A stretch of DNA of 64,000 nucleotides from Thioclava marina (GTDB lineage: Bacteria > Pseudomonadota > Alphaproteobacteria > Rhodobacterales > Rhodobacteraceae). The notes below the pieces were generated by a model, which worked only from the letters and a program-made list of their open reading frames with translations, made no database searches and was not told where the DNA came from. The stretch lies in assembly GCF_002020135.1 (NCBI RefSeq), contig NZ_MPZS01000001.1, forward strand, positions 496,001 to 560,000, in the 5' to 3' direction. Every line of letters begins with the position of its first letter. The first letter of the stretch is position 1. A program made the position numbers and the translations under genes. This document shows positions 17,300 through 24,384 of this stretch, piece after piece.

Positions 17300-18274
17300 A
17301 TGACCGTTTTGAATTGGGGAATCCTGGGGGCCGCAAAATTCGCGCGCGAGCACATGGGCCGCGCGATCCATGCGGCCGAGGGCGCGCGGCTGGCGGCCCT
17401 GGCGACCTCGAGCGCAGAAAAAGCCAAACCCTTCAAGGCTTTTGCGCCCGATCTTCAGATCCACGACACCTACGAGGCTCTGCTCGCAGATCCGATGATC
17501 GACGTGGTCTATATCCCTCTGCCCAACACGCTCCATGTCGACTGGACGAAGAAGGCGCTCGCGGCGGGCAAGCATGTGCTGACGGAAAAACCGATCGCGA
17601 TGAAGGCCGCCGAAATCGACGGGCTGATCGCTGCGCGCGATGCTGCGGGCCGCTTCGCCACCGAGGCATACATGATCGTGCATCACCCGCAATGGCAGCT
17701 CACGCGACGCTGGATCGACGAAGGCCGGATCGGCGAGCTGCGCCATGCCGATGTCGCGTTCAGCTTCAACAATCCCGATCCCGGCAATATCCGCAACAAG
17801 CCCGAGACGGGCGGCGGCTCGATCCCGGACATCGGCGTCTATGCCTATTCTTGCGTGCGTTACGCGGCGCGCGCCGAGCCGGGCACGCTGCGCGCGGTGA
17901 TCGAGCGCGAGAACGGCGTCGATGTCTTCGCGCAAGTCACCGGCGAGATGATCGGCGCGCAAGGACGGTTCAGCTATGCCGCGATGACGTCGACCCGGCT
18001 GCATCCGCGTCAGGAAGTGGTGTTTCAGGGCTCGGAGGGGCTGATCCGGCTCACCTGCCCGTTCAACGCCAACGTCTTCGATCAGGCCGAGGTCACGCTC
18101 TACCGCAAGGGCGAGCCCGATCTGGTGCAGCGCTTTCCCGGGGTGAACCAGTATGTCCTGCAGGTGGAGAGCTTCGTGCGCCACGTCACCGAAGGCGCCG
18201 ACTATCCCTGGACGCTCGAAGACGCGCGCGGCACGCAGGCGATGATCGACAAGGTCTATGCAAGCGAGCTCTGA
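17300..18274 (+). CDS. Gfo/Idh/MocA-family oxidoreductase
   Basis: A 324-residue NAD(P)-dependent dehydrogenase. The N-terminal Rossmann segment is NWGILGAAKFAREHMGRAI, followed by DVVYIPLPNTLHVDW and the family motif GKHVLTEKPIAMKAAEI with the catalytic Lys of EKP. The C-terminal half is the GFO_IDH_MocA_C alpha/beta domain (GGGSIPDIGVYAYSCVRYA). Substrates in this family are usually sugars, inositols or dihydrodiols and cannot be assigned. The ATG at 17300 has a strong AGGGAGG site. It stands alone, divergent from the toxin-antitoxin pair, and ends before a set of hairpins. Confidence 0.92.
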   Translation: MTVLNWGILGAAKFAREHMGRAIHAAEGARLAALATSSAEKAKPFKAFAPDLQIHDTYEALLADPMIDVVYIPLPNTLHVDWTKKALAAGKHVLTEKPIAMKAAEIDGLIAARDAAGRFATEAYMIVHHPQWQLTRRWIDEGRIGELRHADVAFSFNNPDPGNIRNKPETGGGSIPDIGVYAYSCVRYAARAEPGTLRAVIERENGVDVFAQVTGEMIGAQGRFSYAAMTSTRLHPRQEVVFQGSEGLIRLTCPFNANVFDQAEVTLYRKGEPDLVQRFPGVNQYVLQVESFVRHVTEGADYPWTLEDARGTQAMIDKVYASEL

Positions 18275-18320
18275 GCGGGTCGTCGAGAGACGCGCCACGG
18301 AAACGATCGCGACGGGGCCG

Positions 18321-18370
18321 CTCGGATAAGCAAAACTTATCCGAGCTCCGTCCGCATAAGCGAAACTTAT
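18321..18370. repeat. Two tandem near-identical hairpins between convergent genes
   Basis: CTCGGATAAG-CAAAA-CTTATCCGAG (18321-18345) is a perfect 10-bp hairpin; 30 bp further the same unit recurs in weaker form as ATAAG-CGAAA-CTTAT (18356-18370). They lie between the oxidoreductase and the convergent SseB-domain gene and probably act as a two-way terminator. There is no T-run beyond the stem. Confidence 0.65.
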
Positions 18371-18371
18371 C

Positions 18372-19172
18372 TCAGCGCAGCTTCGGCGGTTTGGTCGGGT
18401 CCATACCCGGGGCGGCGCCGGGCACGATCTCCTGCACATCCTCCTCGACAGGCTCGGGCACATGCAGCACCAGGCCTTTCTCCAGCAGCAGTTGCGCCGC
18501 AGGGTCCTCGGGGTCGAGGAAAGTCACATCCAGCTCGCCCGCGTCGAGACCCGAGAAGGTCAGCGCCTCGCCCATCGCCTTGGCGATGCCCGGCATGAAA
18601 TGCTCATGCGCGCCGATCACCGCGAGCACATGGCCGCGATGGCCGTCCTCATAGGTCACGCCGCCGAGCACCGCAGCCTGCGCGATACCGGCGAGCTGAT
18701 CGAGCTTCGCCTCGAAGGCAGGCAGCAAAAGCCCCAGCATCGCAGGCGACAGCCCCGGCGCGGTGAACGCGACCGGACGGCCCTGCGCCTCAGAGGGCGA
18801 ATGGGAAAGCGTCTCGGTCAGCCAGTCGAGCGCCTCGGGCGGCAGCAGCATCGCCGACTCCGCCACGCCGAGATTGATCCCCAGCCCGATATTCTCGCCC
18901 ACCAGATGCTGCGCGATCACCCGCCCCGGCAGCGCCGCATAGGGCTGCGGTTCGTCGGAAAATTCGCCCAGACGCTCTTCGGTGTCGAAGACCAGAACGA
19001 ATTCGCCCTCCTCGGTCGAAAACACCTGCGGGCGGATATTCTCGTCCTCGGGCTCTTCCTCGAGAAGCAGGAACAGCTCGGCATCGGCGAGGCGATCATA
19101 GACGGCGAGACGCTTGGCCTCGTTCTCGGGCTCGGCTTCCATCGCGGCATGGGCGCGGTCGTAAGGGGTCAT
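18372..19172 (-). CDS. SseB N-terminal domain protein
   Basis: A 266-residue soluble, acidic protein. The first half (about 1-120) matches the SseB N-terminal domain: YDRLADAELFLLLEEEPED, EEGEFVLVFDTEERLGEF and LGINLGVAESAMLLPPEALDWL. The C-terminal half is less recognisable. E. coli SseB is linked to serine sensitivity, but the family's biochemical role is unknown. The start at 19172 overlaps the stop of the upstream uracil-DNA glycosylase-like gene as ATGA, so the two form one operon. Confidence 0.85.
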   Translation of the reverse strand: MTPYDRAHAAMEAEPENEAKRLAVYDRLADAELFLLLEEEPEDENIRPQVFSTEEGEFVLVFDTEERLGEFSDEPQPYAALPGRVIAQHLVGENIGLGINLGVAESAMLLPPEALDWLTETLSHSPSEAQGRPVAFTAPGLSPAMLGLLLPAFEAKLDQLAGIAQAAVLGGVTYEDGHRGHVLAVIGAHEHFMPGIAKAMGEALTFSGLDAGELDVTFLDPEDPAAQLLLEKGLVLHVPEPVEEDVQEIVPGAAPGMDPTKPPKLR

Positions 19173-19750
19173 GTCAGCTCCTTCACCCGGGCGCGCAGGA
19201 CCGGCAGCAGGTCGGTCTCGAACCAGGGGTTTGTCTTCAGCCATCCCGTATTGCGCCAAGACGGATGAGGCAAGGGGAAGAGCCGCGGCGCGTGGTCTCG
19301 CCAGCCCGCGACGGTCTCGGTGACGCGCCCCGGCCCGAGATGCCAGCGCTGCGCCGCGCCGCCCACGAGGAGCGTCAGATCGACGGGACCGATCTCGGCC
19401 ATGACGCGCTCACGCCAGGTCGCGGCGCAGAGCGGCGGCGGCGGCAGGTCCGCGCCCTTCGCGTCATAGCCGGGAAAGCAAAACGCCATCGGTGCGATGG
19501 CGATGCGCGCGCGATTATAGAAGGTCTCGCGGTCGACCCCCATCCAGTCGCGGAGCCGATCGCCCGAACGGTCGTTGAAGGGCAGTCCGGTTTCATGCAC
19601 CCGCATCCCCGGCGCCTGCCCCACGACCAGAATCCGCGCGCCCGCGCCGAACCAGACCACCGGGCGCGGCGCATGGGCCGTCGCGGTGGCGCGAAACCGC
19701 TCTGCGCAAAGCCGGCACGCGGCGATTTCCGCCTGCACCTCGCCCGTCAT
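19169..19750 (-). CDS. Uracil-DNA glycosylase-family protein
   Basis: A 193-residue protein of the uracil-DNA glycosylase superfamily. The motif A segment is ILVVGQAPGMRVHETGLPFND, and the late motif reads LFPLPHPSWRNTGWL, with the His-Pro-Ser expected of motif B. An N-terminal pair CRLCAERF resembles the start of the iron-sulfur UDG families, although only two nearby cysteines are obvious, with others at CFPGYD and PLCAATW. It probably removes uracil or related bases from DNA. It is co-translated with the SseB-domain gene downstream. Confidence 0.85.
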   Translation of the reverse strand: MTGEVQAEIAACRLCAERFRATATAHAPRPVVWFGAGARILVVGQAPGMRVHETGLPFNDRSGDRLRDWMGVDRETFYNRARIAIAPMAFCFPGYDAKGADLPPPPLCAATWRERVMAEIGPVDLTLLVGGAAQRWHLGPGRVTETVAGWRDHAPRLFPLPHPSWRNTGWLKTNPWFETDLLPVLRARVKELT

Positions 19751-19895
19751 CTTCCCAATCTGTGCAACAACGCGTTCTTCATTGCATAACCCTCTCGGAA
19801 TTCGACATAATGACGCCTAAATCCACGCATAGGTGACTTTATTAACAAGACCCGCGCATGGTCTTCTAGTGGCAGGGACGGCAAACCGGATCACG

Positions 19896-20549
19896 ATGAT
19901 CGAATTCGAAAATGTCTCCAAGTCCTTCTGGACGGGCAAGCAGCGCAAGGTGATCCTTGATCGCGCCAGTTTCCGCGTGGAACTGGGCAACAGCCTCGGC
20001 ATTCTCGCGCCCAACGGGACCGGCAAGACGACGATCGTCAACATGATGGCGGGGCTGGAAAAACCCGACGAGGGAGAGGTGCGGCGCAGCTGCCGGGTCT
20101 CGTTCCCGCTGGGCTTCATGGGCGGGGTCGTGTCGAAGCACTCGGCGCGGGAAAACGCGCGCTTCATCGCGCGGCTCTACGGGCTCGATCCCGATTACGT
20201 GGAGGCCTTCTGCCGCTGGCTGACCGGGATCGAGGAATATTTCGACCAGCCCGTGGGCACCTACAGCTCGGGGATGCGCTCGCGGTTCACCTTCTCCTTG
20301 CTGCTGGCGCTGGAGTTTGACATCTACCTGATCGACGAGGGCATGCCCTCGACCACGGATGTCGAGTTCAACCGCAAGGCAGGCTCGATCCTGCGCGACC
20401 GGCTGCGCGATTCCACCGTGGTCGTGGTCTCGCACCAGCCCTCGACGATCGAGAAATTCTGCCGCTCGGCGGCAGTGCTGCGCGACGGGCAGCTCTACCA
20501 ATTCGACACTCTGGAAGAAGCGAAGCGGATGTATGACTACCAGTCCTAA
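19896..20549 (+). CDS. kpsT: Capsular polysaccharide ABC transporter, ATP-binding protein (KpsT-like)
   Basis: A 217-residue ATPase of the capsule-export ABC-2 family. Walker A is APNGTGKTT, the short signature is TYSSGMRSR (typical of KpsT/BexA rather than the LSGGQ form) and Walker B is FDIYLIDEG, with the switch His in VVSHQPS. The ATG at 19896 (MIEFENVSKSFW) is the family start. Its 3' end overlaps the KpsE-like gene by 17 nt. The usual permease partner KpsM is not in this window, so it must be encoded elsewhere. It would power export of a capsule polymer across the inner membrane. Confidence 0.9.
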   Translation: MIEFENVSKSFWTGKQRKVILDRASFRVELGNSLGILAPNGTGKTTIVNMMAGLEKPDEGEVRRSCRVSFPLGFMGGVVSKHSARENARFIARLYGLDPDYVEAFCRWLTGIEEYFDQPVGTYSSGMRSRFTFSLLLALEFDIYLIDEGMPSTTDVEFNRKAGSILRDRLRDSTVVVVSHQPSTIEKFCRSAAVLRDGQLYQFDTLEEAKRMYDYQS

Positions 20550-22230
20550 GGTTTCGAAATACCGCATCCGCCGCGACGGGCCCGTCCTTTCGGATGGCAC
20601 CGCACAACCGGCCGCGCCCGCTGCCGCCGCCCCGCCGCGCAAGCCCCCGGCGGTGGAGGATGCGCAGACCGATCCCGCGACGCTTTTCGACCCGCAGGAT
20701 GACGGGTTCGGCGACCAGAAATTTCCGACCGCAGGCGGCTCCGAGGTGCTGGCGGCGGGCCAGAAGACGCCCGAGGAAGAGATCGCCGCGATCCGCGCCG
20801 AGGGGCTGACCGGACGCCAGCTTCGGCTCGCACGGCGCATGGCGCAGAAACACGGGATCGAGGCCAGCTCGGATTTCGAGGCGGTTCTCCTGCTGCGCCG
20901 CAAGGGCGTGGACCCGTTCGACCGCTCGAACATCGTGGCGCTGGTGAAGAACCCGGGCCCCGATGAGGCGACCTCGCGCGCGCTGGCGCGCACCGACGGG
21001 CCAGGCGCCGATACGCGCGTGCAGCTGCCCCAGACGGTCCGGCCCGGTCAGGTGCCCGCGACCGAGGTGATGAGCGGGGACCGCCGCGCCGCCGAGATCC
21101 TCAAGATCCAGCGCGACATCGCGCGCCGCCGCCGTCGCAAGCTGGCGCTTCTGGCCGCGCGGCTGTCCTTCTTCGTCTTCCTGCCGACGATCATCGCCGC
21201 CTATTACTATTTCGCGATGGCCACGCCGATGTATGCCACGAAATCCGCCTTCGTGATCCAGAAAGCCGACGGGATGGGCAATTCAGGGCTGGGATCGCTG
21301 TTTTCGGGCACGCAGCTTGCGACGAACCAGGATTCGGTGACGGTGCAATCCTACCTGCAATCGCGCGACGCGATGCTCCGGCTCGACCGCGATCAGGGCT
21401 TCAAGACGGCCTTCGAGAACCAGACGATCGACCCGCTTCAGCGCCTGCCGGAGAATGCCACCGACGAACAGGCCTACAAGCTCTATCAGAAGATGGTGAA
21501 GATCGGCTACGACCCCTCGGAGGGGCTCGTGAAGATGGAGGTGATCGCGCCCGATCCCAAGGAATCGCAAGAGTTCTCGCAGGCGCTGATCTCCTATGCC
21601 GAAGAGCAGGTGGACCAGTTGACCGCGCGACTGCGGGGCGACCAGATGAAGGGCGCGCTCGAGAGCTATCAGGACGCCGAGAACAAGGTCTTCGCCGCGC
21701 AGGCCAAGGTCCAGCAATTGCAGGAGAAGGTCGGGATTCTTGACCCGGTCTCGGAGAATTCGCTGGTGATGGGCCAGATCTCGGGGTTCGAGACGCAGCT
21801 TCAGCAGAAGCGGCTCGAACTGGGCCAGCTTCTCGACAACGAGCGACCCAACCAGGCGCGCGTCACGGGCGTTCAGGGCGACATCAAACGGCTCGAGGAC
21901 GCGATTGCGGAGCTGCGCAGCCAGCTGACGACCGACAAGGGCAACACCGAGTCGCTCGCCGCCGTCACCGGCCAGCTCCAGATCGCGCAGGGCGAATTGC
22001 AGACCCGCCAGATGCTGCTCTCGGCGGCGGCCCAGCAGATGGAAACCGCGCGGATCGAGGCCAACAAGCAGGTGCGCTACCTCGAGATGGGCGTGCGCCC
22101 CGTCGCCCCCGACGAGCCCACCTATCCGCGCGCCTTCGAGAACACGCTGTTGGCTTTCCTGATCTTCTCGGGCATCTATCTGATGCTGTCGCTGACCGCC
22201 TCGATCCTGCGTGAACAGGTTTCGAGCTGA
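20533..22230 (+). CDS. kpsE: Capsule polysaccharide export inner-membrane protein (KpsE/BexC-like)
   Basis: A 565-residue polysaccharide co-polymerase-type protein. An unusually long N-terminal region (1-195) is Pro/Ala-rich and charged and probably disordered or cytoplasmic. A membrane helix follows at about 200-225 (LSFFVFLPTIIAAYYYFAM), then a periplasmic domain with coiled-coil character (ESYQDAENKVFAAQAKVQQL) and a second helix near the C-terminus (LLAFLIFSGIYLMLSLTAS). KpsE links the inner-membrane ABC exporter with the outer-membrane KpsD channel. The ATG at 20533 overlaps kpsT, and kdsA follows 35 nt downstream. Confidence 0.88.
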   Translation: MTTSPKVSKYRIRRDGPVLSDGTAQPAAPAAAAPPRKPPAVEDAQTDPATLFDPQDDGFGDQKFPTAGGSEVLAAGQKTPEEEIAAIRAEGLTGRQLRLARRMAQKHGIEASSDFEAVLLLRRKGVDPFDRSNIVALVKNPGPDEATSRALARTDGPGADTRVQLPQTVRPGQVPATEVMSGDRRAAEILKIQRDIARRRRRKLALLAARLSFFVFLPTIIAAYYYFAMATPMYATKSAFVIQKADGMGNSGLGSLFSGTQLATNQDSVTVQSYLQSRDAMLRLDRDQGFKTAFENQTIDPLQRLPENATDEQAYKLYQKMVKIGYDPSEGLVKMEVIAPDPKESQEFSQALISYAEEQVDQLTARLRGDQMKGALESYQDAENKVFAAQAKVQQLQEKVGILDPVSENSLVMGQISGFETQLQQKRLELGQLLDNERPNQARVTGVQGDIKRLEDAIAELRSQLTTDKGNTESLAAVTGQLQIAQGELQTRQMLLSAAAQQMETARIEANKQVRYLEMGVRPVAPDEPTYPRAFENTLLAFLIFSGIYLMLSLTASILREQVSS

Positions 22231-22265
22231 TCCCGGCGACGCGGCCCATCGCTGCGGAGGATGAC

Positions 22266-23099
22266 ATGAAAGACGTGAAAATCGGCGGGCTGACCGTCTC
22301 GAACGACCGCCCCCTGACGGTGATCGCGGGCCCCTGCCAGCTGGAGAGCCGCGACCATGCGCTGATGATCGCGCGCGAGATGGCGAAGACCTGCGATCAG
22401 GCGGGCGCGCAGTTCATCTTCAAGGCCAGCTATGACAAGGCCAACCGCACCAGCCTCAAGGGCAAGCGCGGGCTCGGGATCGACGCCGGCCTGAAGATCC
22501 TCGAAGACGTGCGCGCGGAACTGGGCTGCCCGGTGCTGACCGACATTCACGATGCCGAACAAGCGAAGATCGCGGGCGCGGTAGTGGACGTGATCCAGAT
22601 CCCCGCCTTCCTGTGCCGCCAGACCGATCTGCTGCTGGCCGCGGGCGAAACCGGCTGTGTGGTGAACATCAAAAAGGGGCAGTTCCTGGCCCCCTGGGAC
22701 ATGCCCAACGTGGCCGAGAAGGTCGCCTCGACCGGCAACGAGAAAATCCTGCTGACCGAGCGCGGCACCTCCTTTGGCTACAACACGCTCGTCGCGGACA
22801 TGCGCGGGCTGCCCGAGATGATGAAGACCGGCTACCCGGTGATCATGGATGCGACCCATTCGGTGCAACAGCCCGGCGGTCAGGGCGGCTCCTCGGGCGG
22901 GCAACGCGAATTCGCGCCGGTGATGGCGCGCGCGGCGGTGTCTCTGGGAATCGCGGGCGTTTTCATCGAGACCCACGAGGCGCCCGATAGCGCGCCCTCG
23001 GACGGGCCGAACATGATCCCGCTCAAGGACATGCCGAAGCTGGTGCAGGTGCTGATGGAGTTCGACCGCATCGCCAAGGACAATCCGATCCGGCTGTAA
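22266..23099 (+). CDS. kdsA: 3-deoxy-8-phosphooctulonate (Kdo-8-P) synthase
   Basis: A 277-residue aldolase-type enzyme that condenses PEP with arabinose-5-phosphate to make Kdo-8-phosphate for LPS and capsule anchors. Signatures are VIAGPCQLESRDHAL, FKASYDKANRTSLKGKRG, PVLTDIHDAEQAK, NIKKGQFLAPWDM and DATHSVQQPGG. A Cys at position 24 (GPC) is compatible with a metal-dependent form. It follows the kpsE-like gene closely and has its own GCGGAGG site. Its place behind capsule export genes fits the poly-Kdo linker of group 2-type capsules. Confidence 0.97.
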   Translation: MKDVKIGGLTVSNDRPLTVIAGPCQLESRDHALMIAREMAKTCDQAGAQFIFKASYDKANRTSLKGKRGLGIDAGLKILEDVRAELGCPVLTDIHDAEQAKIAGAVVDVIQIPAFLCRQTDLLLAAGETGCVVNIKKGQFLAPWDMPNVAEKVASTGNEKILLTERGTSFGYNTLVADMRGLPEMMKTGYPVIMDATHSVQQPGGQGGSSGGQREFAPVMARAAVSLGIAGVFIETHEAPDSAPSDGPNMIPLKDMPKLVQVLMEFDRIAKDNPIRL

Positions 23100-23106
23100 A
23101 GAGAGC

Positions 23107-23130
23107 GGGCGCGCCGTGACCGACGCGCCC
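23107..23130. terminator. Hairpin between convergent kdsA and FAH-family genes
   Basis: GGGCGCG (23107-23113) pairs with CGCGCCC (23124-23130) around a 10-nt loop, 8 nt after the kdsA stop. There is no T-run, so it is only a probable bidirectional terminator. Confidence 0.45.
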
Positions 23131-23153
23131 TGCCCCAACGCGTTCGGCCGGTC

Positions 23154-23999
23154 TCAGCTATCGGCCACGAGCTCGGCGCGCTGGCGGCCGAGACCCTCGA
23201 TCTCCAGCTCGACAACATCGCCCGGACGCAGGTAGCGCGGGGTCTGCATCCCCATCGCGACGCCCGGCGGCGTGCCGGTCGAGATCACGTCGCCCGGATG
23301 CAGCGTCATGAATTGCGACAGGTAGCTCACGAGCTTCGCCACGCCGAAGACCATCGTCGACGTCGATCCGTTCTGCATCACCTCGCCGTTGACGCTGAGT
23401 TTCATCGCGAGGTTCTGCGGATCGACCACCGCATCGCGCGTCACGAGATACGGCCCGAGCGGACCAAAGCTGTCGCAGCTCTTGCCCTTCGTCCACTGGC
23501 CGGTGCGTTCGGTCTGGAAGCTGCGCTCGGAGACATCGTTGGCCAGGACGTAGCCCGCCACGTAATCAAGCGCGTCCTTTTCCGAGACATATTTCGCGGG
23601 TGTGCCGATGACGATGCCCAGCTCGATCTCCCAGTCGGTCTTTTCCGAACCGCGCGGGATCACGATCGGATCGTTGGGCCCCTGAATGGCGGAGGTGGCC
23701 TTCATGAAGATCAGCGGCTCGGGCGGCACCTGCGCGCCGGATTCGGCGGCGTGATCGGCATAGTTGAGCCCGATGCAGATCATCTTTCCGATGCCCGCGA
23801 CCGGCGCGCCCAGACGGGTGCCCTCGGGCACGACCGGCAGGCTCGTCGGGTCGAGCGAGCCGATCGCGGACAGACCGTCATCGGACAGTACCGCCCCTCC
23901 GATATCGCTCACCTGCCCCGACAGGTCGCGCATCACCCCCTGATCGTCGAGCATTCCCGGCTTTTCGGCTCCCATGAGCCCATGACGAAACAGTTTCAT
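23154..23999 (-). CDS. Fumarylacetoacetate hydrolase-family protein
   Basis: A 281-residue FAH-fold hydrolase. The N-terminal segment has KMICIGLNYADHAAESG, and the metal-binding part reads TDWEIELGIVIG with its acidic ligands, followed by GYVLANDVSERSFQTERTGQW and GDVISTGTPPGVAMGM. The family cleaves C-C bonds or decarboxylates in aromatic and sugar-acid catabolism; sequence alone does not give the substrate. The ATG at 23999 is preceded by GGAGGGAGAGGCG. It stands downstream of the mprF-DUF202 pair on the same strand, with a 61-nt gap and no obvious functional link. Confidence 0.92.
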   Translation of the reverse strand: MKLFRHGLMGAEKPGMLDDQGVMRDLSGQVSDIGGAVLSDDGLSAIGSLDPTSLPVVPEGTRLGAPVAGIGKMICIGLNYADHAAESGAQVPPEPLIFMKATSAIQGPNDPIVIPRGSEKTDWEIELGIVIGTPAKYVSEKDALDYVAGYVLANDVSERSFQTERTGQWTKGKSCDSFGPLGPYLVTRDAVVDPQNLAMKLSVNGEVMQNGSTSTMVFGVAKLVSYLSQFMTLHPGDVISTGTPPGVAMGMQTPRYLRPGDVVELEIEGLGRQRAELVADS

Positions 24000-24060
24000 C
24001 GCCTCTCCCTCCTGCATTTGGCCCGCATCAAGTCAGGCCCGGCGCGCAGATTCAAGGGGA

Positions 24061-24384
24061 TCAGGTGACGTGCAGGATGAATATCCCCGTGAGCACGATC
24101 AGCGCGATCACAAGCGCGGCGAGTACCAGATCGGGCCAGTTGATCCCCGAAGCGTCGAGCGCGTCCTCGGCGTCGATACGCTGGCGCAGGAGCTGCATGC
24201 GGATGAAGGCCAGCAGCACGACCACGCCCCCCGATCCGATCATCGCCACATTCGACCAGACCGGCATATGCGCGCCCGTCAGCTTCGCCGCCGTCAGCCC
24301 GACGCCGACGATGGCGATGGCGGTGCGCAACCAAGCAAGGAAGGTGCGTTCATTGGCGGCATGGTCCTTGAAATTGGGGATCAT
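24061..24384 (-). CDS. DUF202 (YidH-type) small membrane protein
   Basis: A 107-residue protein with three predicted membrane helices. It starts with the family hallmark NFKDHAANERTFLAWLRTAIAI and continues with VAMIGSGGVVVLLAFIRM and LVLAALVIALIVLTGIFIL. DUF202 proteins are widespread and of unknown function. The ATG at 24384 overlaps the mprF stop by 4 nt (ATGA), so it is translationally coupled to mprF. Confidence 0.88.
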   Translation of the reverse strand: MIPNFKDHAANERTFLAWLRTAIAIVGVGLTAAKLTGAHMPVWSNVAMIGSGGVVVLLAFIRMQLLRQRIDAEDALDASGINWPDLVLAALVIALIVLTGIFILHVT

